Positions 1-6,213 of a stretch of DNA of 24,889 nt are shown here, one piece after another. The translations under genes and the position numbers were made by a program. Under the pieces are notes generated by a model. It had not been told where the DNA came from. It saw nothing but the letters and a program-made list of their open reading frames with translations, and did no database searches. Source of the DNA: a virus; IMG/VR virus record IMGVR_UViG_3300020027_000031, positions 1 to 24,889 of that record, one strand, 5' to 3'. Every line of letters starts with the position of its first letter. The stretch's first letter is position 1.

Positions 1-78
1 TGCGGCTCGCGGTGCGCGTGGGTCTGGATCCCCACCTCCGTCACTCTCGGTGGTAGCACGGGATGGGGGTGCTCCCTC

Positions 79-819
79 GTGTATGCCCACGTTTGCGCCC
101 AGTGTCGGAGTGGGTTCATTAACCGGGTGAGCACGGCGAAGTACTGCAGCTCCCTGTGCGCCCGTCGCGCATACCGCGTCCGTCGCGAGACGGACGGACG
201 GGGCCCGACGTCGCGCCGTGCCCGTCGCGATGTTCAACGGGACTACGACAACGCCTGGCGGCTACGTGCTCCTGAAGTTCCGTGTGTGGCCTGCGGCGAG
301 GGGATTCCCAAGACGCACGGCAACCGACGGCGGGTGTGTAGCGACCGGTGCCGAAGCTTCACCCGATTCGGTCGGTGGCCAAGTTCGGAAGTCCCCGCGT
401 CTCACCCTGTTCGGTCCTGTGCCGTGCCGCTGGATCACGCAAGCCGGCAAGCGGGTTGTCGCCATTGCGCCATCCGGTTTGTGATCCAGCGGCCTGGGCA
501 GACCTACTGCACCTCGCGCTGCAAGCGTCGAGCGCACACAGCCAGGCGTGATGCACAGAAGCGCTCGGGAAGGCAGGCCACTCAGTTGGTCTCGCCTGGT
601 GATGTCTATGACCGCGACGGGTGGCGGTGCTATCTCTGCGATAGTCCGATAATCAGAACGGCAGTTGTGCCGCATCCTCTCTCTCCCACGGTGGACCATG
701 TCGTGCCGCTTGCCCATGGCGGCGACCATTCGATGGCCAACGTTCGCGCGGCCCATTTCTTGTGTAACGCGCGTAGGGGGACTCGCGGCGGCGGAGAACA
801 GCTGGCTTTGATCGGTTGA
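79..819 (+). CDS. HNH endonuclease with three N-terminal zinc modules (HNH-1)
   Basis: This is a 246-residue protein that would bind and cleave DNA, probably assisting terminase at packaging, as phage HNH proteins encoded next to terminase do. The HNH core is C-terminal: C184-x2-C187, D206-H207, N221, H226 and C229, giving the beta-beta-alpha-metal fold with a structural zinc. Upstream are three copies of a C-x2-C ... C-x3-C module (C6/C9/C23/C27, C69/C72/C87/C91, C127/C130/C144/C148), each followed by Arg-rich sequence, probably zinc ribbons that contact DNA. The GTG at 79 is chosen because it follows a G-rich stretch at 65-70. The frame is open back to base 1, so an upstream start outside the window is possible. 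It shares its HNH core with the second HNH gene at 2524. The family is certain; the packaging role is inferred from position. Confidence 0.85.
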   Translation: MYAHVCAQCRSGFINRVSTAKYCSSLCARRAYRVRRETDGRGPTSRRARRDVQRDYDNAWRLRAPEVPCVACGEGIPKTHGNRRRVCSDRCRSFTRFGRWPSSEVPASHPVRSCAVPLDHASRQAGCRHCAIRFVIQRPGQTYCTSRCKRRAHTARRDAQKRSGRQATQLVSPGDVYDRDGWRCYLCDSPIIRTAVVPHPLSPTVDHVVPLAHGGDHSMANVRAAHFLCNARRGTRGGGEQLALIG

Positions 820-835
820 CCCGAGGAGCTTACGG

Positions 836-1123
836 ATGAGTCTTTCGCACATGATGACGACGATGCGCGCGGTGTGCCTGATCCGTGACGGACTTGTCGA
901 GGTTGAGGCCGAGGAGCTGGCCGAGGACACAGGCCCCTTCGATGAGGTGCGCCGCAGCATTGACCGGCTCTTTACCGCGGCTCGGGCGCGTGCAGACCAG
1001 GAGTGGCGGGACGTAGGCCCTCGTGTCCCTAACGCCGAGCTGCTGGCGTCCACCTGCGAGACATTCATCAACGATGTGTTCTGGCTGCACGGCTTGGAAC
1101 GACCTAAGCCCCCGGCCGGTTAG
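836..1123 (+). CDS. small acidic hypothetical phage protein
   Basis: This 95-residue protein has no family I recognise. The ATG at 836 follows GAGGAG (about 822-828), and the gene starts 16 bases after the HNH-1 stop, so the two are probably co-transcribed. It is mostly helical by composition, acidic in the first half (a run rich in Glu at residues 20-40) and more mixed afterwards. It has no signal peptide, membrane segment or cysteine pattern. The last bases (TTAG) are shared with the stop of the convergent gene on the minus strand, so the two genes end tail to tail with no room for a terminator. Small genes of unknown function are common between HNH and terminase in actinophages. No function is assigned. 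Confidence 0.65.
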   Translation: MSLSHMMTTMRAVCLIRDGLVEVEAEELAEDTGPFDEVRRSIDRLFTAARARADQEWRDVGPRVPNAELLASTCETFINDVFWLHGLERPKPPAG

Positions 1124-1584
1124 CGTTTCGTCCAGGTTCCGCAGTCGGACACCTTCAAGTACTCGCCGGCCTTGGCGGTGACGATGACCTGGCCCTGGCC
1201 GGGGCTCCACTCGTTGGCGATGGTCGAGTGGCCGGTGGCGTCGCGCTCCCGAGCCCAGAAGCAGTTGCGTCCGCCGGGCGCAACGAACGTGCCAGCTGCG
1301 ACGTCGCGGCCGACCTCGTAGAACCCGTCGCCGAAGGTGATGCGCGGCGCGAGCGGCGCGGCCACAGTCGGCCCGGCGGTCTGCGACGCAGGCGGCAGGT
1401 ATCGCGGGCTCGGGCTGCCGGCCGTGGTGGTGGGTGTCGGTGAGGCGCCGCGGCCGACGATTACGAGCCCGGCGAATACGCCGATGACGATCCCGACGCG
1501 CGCGAGCCATGGCAGACCGAAGAACCCTCGCGCTTTCGCGGGCACCACGGGCTCGGTGACCTGCGGGTCCTGTTGCTGCGTCAT
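1120..1584 (-). CDS. membrane-anchored extracytoplasmic protein, reverse-strand cargo gene
   Basis: This 154-residue protein is encoded opposite to the late genes. Residues 1-27 are a short cytoplasmic tail, 28-46 a single hydrophobic segment, 47-80 a Pro/Thr/Ser-rich spacer, and 82-154 a compact domain with two cysteines (C108, C148) placed to form a disulfide. The pattern GDGFYEVG ... AAGTF ... CxWAR ... GEYLKVSDCGTW is typical of small secreted or surface domains in Actinobacteria of unknown function. The ATG at 1584 is preferred over the in-frame TTG at 1593 because GAGAGG sits 9 bases before the ATG and would abut the TTG. It is divergent from terS and convergent with the 836 gene. Its topology and orientation suggest expression independent of the late operon, possibly to alter the host envelope. 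That role is inference. Confidence 0.75.
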   Translation of the reverse strand: MTQQQDPQVTEPVVPAKARGFFGLPWLARVGIVIGVFAGLVIVGRGASPTPTTTAGSPSPRYLPPASQTAGPTVAAPLAPRITFGDGFYEVGRDVAAGTFVAPGGRNCFWARERDATGHSTIANEWSPGQGQVIVTAKAGEYLKVSDCGTWTKR

Positions 1585-1666
1585 GGCCGCCAACCTCTCG
1601 TCCCTCAGCGCGTATTTCGCGGGCTGCGTCCGCTCCGTTACTGCATGTCAGAAGGAGGTGGTGGCT

Positions 1667-2104
1667 GTGGCTGGTCGTGGCCCTGCCCCGAAGGCTAGCC
1701 GTGCCCGGAAGCGTGACGAGCCGGAAACGACTGTGTTGGTCGCCGATGGTGACCTCCGCGGCCCGGATCTGCCGGCCGGGGTGCTCCCGGATGGTGCTGA
1801 TTGGCATCCGCAGACCCGTGCGTTGTGGGATGCGTTGCGCCGTAACCCGCTGCTCGCCGACGAGCCCGATCTGGGTTGGCAGTTCCTCATCGACACAGCT
1901 CTGATGCATCACACGATGTGGGAGAAGGGTCGTTGGGAGTTCGCGTCGGAGGTTCGGCTGCGGGTCGCGAAGTATGGGGCGACCCCGGAGGACCGGCTGC
2001 GGTTGAAGGTGAAGATCGCGACCCCGGCTGATGCTGCTGCGCAGGATTCGACGACTCCTGCGTCGGCGACGGCTCGGCGCCGGAACTTGCACATCGCGGG
2101 CTGA
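1667..2104 (+). CDS. terminase small subunit
   Basis: This 145-residue protein would be the DNA-recognition subunit of the packaging motor, binding the phage packaging site and delivering DNA to the large subunit. The N-terminus (M-A-G-R-G-P-A-P-K, basic) is the familiar opening of small terminase subunits of actinobacterial phages. The middle has the W/L-rich segment WHPQTRALWDALRRNP and then LGWQFLIDTALMHHTMWEKG, which is the conserved helical body. Three in-frame GTGs lie at 1658, 1661 and 1667. The GAAGGAGG at 1651-1658 gives good spacing only to 1667, so that start is used. The open frame further upstream, from 1337, is antisense to the membrane-protein gene. The large-subunit gene is a kilobase downstream, separated by a regulator and a second HNH gene. 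Confidence 0.85.
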   Translation: MAGRGPAPKASRARKRDEPETTVLVADGDLRGPDLPAGVLPDGADWHPQTRALWDALRRNPLLADEPDLGWQFLIDTALMHHTMWEKGRWEFASEVRLRVAKYGATPEDRLRLKVKIATPADAAAQDSTTPASATARRRNLHIAG

Positions 2105-2172
2105 GCGGTGCCGTGGCGCGGCCCAGACACTGGACCGTGAGAGCGGCATAACAGGCCGAGCATCGCCCGGAA

Positions 2173-2505
2173 TCATAGGTCGGCACTCGTCCCCCGCCCA
2201 CAGCGTTGGCACGTGAACCCTCGTGGTGGCAGATCCGTGCAGTGGCTGCAGTCGTAGTCAGGTGCCCGTAGGAGCGCGTCCGTGTCGACTCTGAGTGCTT
2301 TGGCTAGGGCGGTCAAATCGTCTACGTCAATGCGCCGTAGTCCTCTCTCCATCCTGTGGAGCCCTGTCGGTAGCAACGGCCGTCCGGCAGCCTCCATGCG
2401 GGTCGACAGCTGTTCGAAGCTGAGCTTCATCTGACGACGCAGACGACTCAGATTAGCTATGACCTGTTCGCTGGTCGGGCCCTGCGGAATGACCTTTGTT
2501 CCCAT
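2173..2505 (-). CDS. Cro/C1-type HTH regulator with C-terminal zinc ribbon
   Basis: This 110-residue DNA-binding protein is encoded opposite to the late genes. Residues 13-80 form an XRE/Cro-type five-helix domain (EQVIANLSRLRRQ, LSFEQLSTRME, LHRMERGLRRIDVDDLTALAKALRVD). The C-terminal 25 residues carry C86-x2-C89 and C99-x2-C102, a small zinc ribbon unusual for a minimal XRE regulator. No ribosome-binding site precedes the ATG at 2505. A -10-like TAGTAT ends 7 bases before it, so translation is probably leaderless. It shares that promoter region face to face with the HNH-2 gene, so self-regulation and control of HNH-2 are plausible. It converges on terS, whose stop is 68 bases away. A role in lysogeny or in late-gene control cannot be decided from sequence. 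Confidence 0.8.
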   Translation of the reverse strand: MGTKVIPQGPTSEQVIANLSRLRRQMKLSFEQLSTRMEAAGRPLLPTGLHRMERGLRRIDVDDLTALAKALRVDTDALLRAPDYDCSHCTDLPPRGFTCQRCGRGTSADL

Positions 2506-2541
2506 AACGGCTATACTAGCGGAATGGGCTGCCGGGTCGAC
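2489..2541. promoter_or_regulatory. face-to-face promoter with overlapping -10 boxes
   Basis: On the plus strand TATACT (2512-2517) lies 17 bases after ATGACC (2489-2494) and 6 bases before the ATG at 2524. On the minus strand TAGTAT (2518-2513) lies 16 bases after TCGACC (2540-2535) and 7 bases before the ATG at 2505. The two -10 boxes overlap by five base pairs inside the imperfect palindrome GCTATACTAGC (2510-2520). Transcription would begin at or next to each start codon, which explains why neither gene has a ribosome-binding site. The -35 matches are only 4 of 6. The palindrome could also be an operator for the HTH protein. Confidence 0.55.
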
Positions 2542-3126
2542 CAGTGTGCGGCACCGGTTCGAGTCAAGGTTCATCAGCTCTGCGTTCGTCATTACAACCG
2601 GTGGCAGCGGCACGGTGACGCTGAGACCCTTCTCCATCGCCCCCGCACCGAGTCGACGTGTTCTGTCGTGGGCTGCGAGAAGAAGAACCACTCCCGCGGC
2701 CTCTGCCATCAGCACTACCGGCGCCAGCACCTCTACGGGGACCCGCTCGGGCGGTCGACGAAGTACGCATCGATCAACTGTCTTGAGTGCGGGATGCCGA
2801 TTGAGGTACCGGCGGATCAAATCGGCTGGCCACCGCTGCACTGCTCTGACCGATGCCGATATCGGCGTCACAGCGTGCGGTACAACAGCCGTGGGTTCAG
2901 TCCCAGGAAGGTCGAGGGCGTACCCCGCGTCCAGGTGTTCGATCGTGACGCCTGGATCTGTGGCATCTGCCATCTGCCCGTCGATCCGACGCTGGTGTGG
3001 CCGAACGGCGGCATGGCCACCATCGACCACATCACGCCCGTCGTCGGCGGCGGCGCTCACACGTTGGCCAACGTCCGGCTGGCGCACCTGACCTGCAACA
3101 CGCGCAGGAGGGACGACAACAGGTAG
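2524..3126 (+). CDS. HNH endonuclease with mixed zinc modules (HNH-2)
   Basis: This 200-residue nuclease is a paralogue of the first HNH gene over the catalytic part: C146-x2-C149, D168-H169, N183, H188 and C191, with the shared pattern DRDxW, DHxxP, ANVRxAHxxCNxRR. Upstream are two similar Cys/His repeats (C20 ... HYNRWQRHGD and C61 ... HYRRQHLYGD) and one C-x2-C ... C-x3-C ribbon (C86/C89/C107/C111) like the three in HNH-1. It ends 11 bases before terL, whose ribosome-binding site overlaps its stop region, so HNH and TerL are likely co-translated. This is the arrangement in which phage HNH proteins assist cos cleavage. The ATG has no Shine-Dalgarno sequence and appears leaderless from TATACT at 2512. 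The nuclease call is firm; the packaging role is from context. Confidence 0.87.
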   Translation: MGCRVDQCAAPVRVKVHQLCVRHYNRWQRHGDAETLLHRPRTESTCSVVGCEKKNHSRGLCHQHYRRQHLYGDPLGRSTKYASINCLECGMPIEVPADQIGWPPLHCSDRCRYRRHSVRYNSRGFSPRKVEGVPRVQVFDRDAWICGICHLPVDPTLVWPNGGMATIDHITPVVGGGAHTLANVRLAHLTCNTRRRDDNR

Positions 3127-3137
3127 GAGGTGCGCCA

Positions 3138-3707
3138 ATGTGGCGCGGACCTACCTTTCCCGGCGAGTTCCCCAGCCTGGGCGCACAGCTCGTCGAATGG
3201 ATCGAGACCTACCTGGTCCACGGCCCCGGTGATGTGATGGGCGACCCGATCGTCCTGGACGACGAGTTCTACGAGTTCATCGTCCGCGCCTACCGCCTCG
3301 ACCCCGACACCGGCCGGCGTGTGTACCGGCGGGCGTTCCTGTCCCGTGCGAAAGGCCGCGCGAAGTCGGAGCTCGCCGGGATGCTGGTGTGCGCCGAGGC
3401 GCTGGCCCCGGTGCGGTTCGCCGGATGGGACGCGTACGGGGAGCCGGTCGCGCGGCCGGTCAAGGCCCCCTTCATTCGCTGCCTGGCGACGGAGGAAGGC
3501 CAGAGCGGCAACACGTTCGACAACGTGTCCTCGATGATGGCCAACATCGTCGAAATCCACGGCGACACCTACCCCGGCATCGACTTCGGGCGGTCCGCCC
3601 AGACGAGCTCCCGGATCCTTCTACACGCACAGCGTGGGGAGGTGGTTCCGAGCACAGCGAGTGGCGCGTCCAAGGACGGCGGGAAAGAAACATTCGCTGT
3701 GTTCTAG
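3138..3707 (+). CDS. terminase large subunit, N-terminal ATPase part (frame broken)
   Basis: This is the first 189 residues of the packaging motor ATPase/nuclease. The ATG at 3138 is fixed by AGGAGG at 3125-3130. The P-loop-like segment SRAKGRAKSE lies at residues 69-78, a deviant Walker A of the kind seen in phage TerL proteins. The frame ends at TAG 3705-3707 directly after ETFAVF, which is the hydrophobic strand of Walker B. The expected next residues, DETHLY, appear in another frame at 3715. Ten extra bases (3705-3714) separate the two halves, a net +1 shift. Read as is, this makes an inactive fragment lacking the Walker B acid and the whole nuclease domain. Joined to the next part the protein would be about 540 residues, normal for the family. 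It may be a mutation, an assembly error or recoding. Confidence 0.85.
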   Translation: MWRGPTFPGEFPSLGAQLVEWIETYLVHGPGDVMGDPIVLDDEFYEFIVRAYRLDPDTGRRVYRRAFLSRAKGRAKSELAGMLVCAEALAPVRFAGWDAYGEPVARPVKAPFIRCLATEEGQSGNTFDNVSSMMANIVEIHGDTYPGIDFGRSAQTSSRILLHAQRGEVVPSTASGASKDGGKETFAVF

Positions 3708-4767
3708 ATGGGTCGACGAAACCCATCTGTACATCCTCCCTGAGCTGCGGCGCATGCATGACACGGTGCGACGGAACCTGCGGAAGCGCCGCGAGGCGGA
3801 CCCGTGGTGCTTGGAGACGTCGACGATGTACCGGCCCGGCGAGGAGTCGGTCGCGGAGAAAACCCACGGCTACCACCAGGCGATCGTCGAGGGCCGCGTC
3901 AAGGAGAAGGGTCTCCTGTTCGACCACCGCGAGGCTCCACCTGACATTGACTTGTCGGACCGGGAGTCGCTCCTGCGTGGCCTGAGGGCGGCGTACGGGC
4001 CTGCTGCGGAGTGGATGGACCTCGACGGGATCGTCTCCGAGATTTGGGATCCGCAGAACGATGTGTCGGACTCGCGCCGCTACTGGCTCAACCAGGTTGT
4101 TGCCGCATCGGATGCGTGGTTGGCGCCGTCGGAGTGGGGTCCGCTCGCGGATGCGACGAAGTCCATCGCTGATGGTGAGACGGTCACGCTCGGGTTCGAC
4201 GGTTCGGTCCGGGAGGATTCCACCGCGCTGGTGATGTGCCGGGTCGAGGATGGGCACCTGGACTTGTTGGGGTGCTGGGAGAAGCCGGACGGCCCCGCTG
4301 GGGCTGGTTGGCAGGTTGACCGGGTCGCGGTCGACGCCGCGGTGCATGGCGCGTTTGAGCGGTTCACTGTGGTCGGTCTGTACGCGGACCCCCCGCATTT
4401 CCAGGACTACTGCGACCGGTGGATGGCGGAGTTCGGGCCGCGGTTGCGGGTGCGTGCGACGCAGCAACGCCCGATCGAGTGGTGGACGAACCGGCCGAAA
4501 GCGATGGTCGATGCCCTCGAGCGGTTCCACGAGGCGGTCGTGTCCGCGCACCTGTCCCACGACGGCGGCACTGTCCTGACCCGCCACATTCTGAACGCCA
4601 GGCGTCGGATCGGCCGCACCGGTTTGACGATCTCGAAGGAGTACCCAGGGTCGCCGCGCAAGATCGACTGTGCCATGGCGGCAGTCCTCGCCTACGAATG
4701 CCGCGCGGACGCGGTGACAGCGGGCTTTGCCCGACCCAAGAAGCGCCGCAGAGCGCAAGGATTCTGA
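3634..4767 (+). CDS. terminase large subunit, C-terminal part with nuclease domain (frame broken)
   Basis: This is the continuation of the terminase large subunit in a second frame. The recognisable protein starts at about 3715 with D-E-T-H-L-Y (the Walker B acids), while the frame itself is open from a GTG at 3634 that has no credible ribosome-binding site. The RNase-H-like nuclease is clear: GFDGS with its Asp at 4198, YADPP with Asp at 4387, and KIDCAMA with Asp at 4666, the three metal-binding acids that cut concatemeric DNA. It ends with a basic tail (KKRRRA), and the stop is 15 bases before the portal start. From 3715 onward the coding looks intact and conserved, so the frame loss seems recent. 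Independent expression of this fragment is unlikely. Confidence 0.85.
   Translation: MGRWFRAQRVARPRTAGKKHSLCSRWVDETHLYILPELRRMHDTVRRNLRKRREADPWCLETSTMYRPGEESVAEKTHGYHQAIVEGRVKEKGLLFDHREAPPDIDLSDRESLLRGLRAAYGPAAEWMDLDGIVSEIWDPQNDVSDSRRYWLNQVVAASDAWLAPSEWGPLADATKSIADGETVTLGFDGSVREDSTALVMCRVEDGHLDLLGCWEKPDGPAGAGWQVDRVAVDAAVHGAFERFTVVGLYADPPHFQDYCDRWMAEFGPRLRVRATQQRPIEWWTNRPKAMVDALERFHEAVVSAHLSHDGGTVLTRHILNARRRIGRTGLTISKEYPGSPRKIDCAMAAVLAYECRADAVTAGFARPKKRRRAQGF
3706..3728 (+). repeat. perfect 8-bp hairpin at the terL frame break
   Basis: AGATGGGT (3706-3713) is the exact reverse complement of ACCCATCT (3721-3728), with a 7-base spacer. The right arm is normal coding sequence (T-H-L of the Walker B region). 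The left arm makes up 8 of the 10 surplus bases. This is what template switching at a quasi-palindrome would leave behind, or a chimeric read artefact. Confidence 0.8.
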
Positions 4768-4782
4768 CGAGGGGGCACGCCC

Positions 4783-6210
4783 GTGGCGGAAGCCTCCGAC
4801 CTTGAGCCGCTCGAGTGGCTGGCACGGTTGGGTCCGAAGCTCAGCGACCGCCAGGCTCTGATCGGCTACTGGCGGCGCTACTACGAGGGCGACCAGGATC
4901 TCCCGGCCGGCCCGAACCAGCACCACGAGGCCTACAGGCGGTTCCAGCGGCTTGCCCGGACGAACCTGTGCTATCTGTGCGCCGAGTCGCGGGTGCACCG
5001 CACCCAGGTCATCGGGTTCAGGGACTCCGACGGTCGCGACGACCAGGTGTGGCGGCTGTGGCAGGCCGCGAAGCTCGACGCCCGCCAGTTCGGGATCTGG
5101 CGTAAGGCCTACTCGCGGTCGGCCGCGTATGTGACGGTCGGCGTGGACCCGAAGGACTCGTCGAAGCCGCGGGTGACGATCGAGGGCCCCGAGAACGTCA
5201 TCGTGGAGACCGATCCGGCCGACAACTCGCGCCGCCTCGCCGCGTTGCGGATGTGGCACGACCCGATTGTGCGGCGCTGGATGGCGACCCTGTACCTGCC
5301 GGGGGTGCGTTATCACTGGCGGTCCCGCGCTGAGGTCAAGGACGCCGACATGGGTGCGGGCCGGCTCAAGTTCAGTGCGGATGCGTGGGAGCTGCGCTCG
5401 GAGCCGGGTCGCAGCTTGCAGAACGTGCCGGTGGTGCCGTTTCTCAACGGTGACGAGGGTGACGAGCCGACGGCGGCGTTCGCCCGCGGTATCGACGTGC
5501 AGAACCGGCTGAACCTGACCCTTTTGAACCGGCTCACCGCGGAACGGTATGCGGCGTTCCGGCAGCGGTGGATCACGAACTATGAGACGGAGATCGACGA
5601 GGCCACCGGGCTCGCGATCGCCCCGTTCAAGCCTGGCACCGATCAGACGTGGACGTTGCCGCCTCCGGAGGCGGGTATGCCGGAGTCGAAGTTCGGTGAC
5701 TTCCAGCAGACCGACACCAGTCAGATGCTGCGTGGCTGTGAGGCGGACATGCGTGCGTTCGCCGCGGTCACCCTGACCCCGGTGTACTACCTCCCCGGCG
5801 ATCTGATCAACATTGGTGCGGACTCCATCGCAGCGTTGGATGCCGGGCACATCGCTGATGTGAAGCAGTCCGAGGCGGTGTGGGGTGAAGGCCTCGAAGA
5901 GGTTTTGCAGCTGATGGCTGATGTGGCCGGTCTGGATCGGGATCTGTCGCAGTCGGAGATCGTGTGGGCGCGTCCGGAGAACTTCCAGCCGGCTGTGGTC
6001 GCCGATTACGCCTCGAAGCTGAAGAGTGCTGGGGTGCCGCTGCCGATGGTGGTCGAGGAGATCGGGTGGACCCCGCAACGGGTCAACCAGTTGCGTTCGG
6101 AGCAGGCCGCGGAGGCGTTCATGGCCGCCGCGGTCGCACCGGAGCAGCCACAACGCCCCACCGCGCCTGCACCCCGGACTGAGCCTGTTCCGCAACCTGC
6201 AGGGGAGTAG
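4783..6210 (+). CDS. portal protein
   Basis: This 475-residue protein would form the dodecameric ring at the capsid vertex through which DNA enters and leaves and on which terminase and the neck dock. It has the SPP1/HK97-type portal layout: an N-terminal helical region with YYEGDQDLP and the conserved segment RLARTNLCYLCAES (residues 57-70), a beta-rich wing (about 110-240) including VVPFLNGDEGDEP, the long stem/crown helices around the segment beginning GIDVQNRLNLTLLNRLTA (236-253), and a C-terminal low-complexity Pro/Ala/Glu tail. The segment LTPVYYLPGDLINIGADSI (321-339) is typical of actinophage portals. The GTG at 4783 follows GAGGGGG at 4769-4775. It sits directly downstream of terL and directly upstream of the MuF gene, the standard order. 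Confidence 0.92.
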   Translation: MAEASDLEPLEWLARLGPKLSDRQALIGYWRRYYEGDQDLPAGPNQHHEAYRRFQRLARTNLCYLCAESRVHRTQVIGFRDSDGRDDQVWRLWQAAKLDARQFGIWRKAYSRSAAYVTVGVDPKDSSKPRVTIEGPENVIVETDPADNSRRLAALRMWHDPIVRRWMATLYLPGVRYHWRSRAEVKDADMGAGRLKFSADAWELRSEPGRSLQNVPVVPFLNGDEGDEPTAAFARGIDVQNRLNLTLLNRLTAERYAAFRQRWITNYETEIDEATGLAIAPFKPGTDQTWTLPPPEAGMPESKFGDFQQTDTSQMLRGCEADMRAFAAVTLTPVYYLPGDLINIGADSIAALDAGHIADVKQSEAVWGEGLEEVLQLMADVAGLDRDLSQSEIVWARPENFQPAVVADYASKLKSAGVPLPMVVEEIGWTPQRVNQLRSEQAAEAFMAAAVAPEQPQRPTAPAPRTEPVPQPAGE

Positions 6211-6213
6211 CCG

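Noticed and set aside
1-40. tRNA/tmRNA 3'-end-like hairpin GTGGG...CCCAC, possible attachment site
   Set aside because: The loop does not match the T-loop consensus, no acceptor or anticodon arm is visible in the window, and no integrase is present.
1337-1666. Longer upstream start for the terminase small subunit
   Set aside because: This part is antisense to the membrane-protein gene, and the GAAGGAGG at 1651-1658 fixes the start at 1667, giving the family-typical N-terminus.
3700-3720. Programmed +1 frameshift making full-length TerL
   Set aside because: TTC TAG offers poor re-pairing for the phenylalanine tRNA in the +1 frame, and a product would carry three extra residues inside Walker B. 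Mutation or artefact explains the palindromic insert better.
3472-6195. 907-codon minus-strand frame opposite terL and portal
   Set aside because: It is Arg/His/Pro-rich without domain motifs, and spans two well-identified plus-strand genes. Long antisense frames are common in GC-rich DNA, which is why length alone was not used for the intein case.
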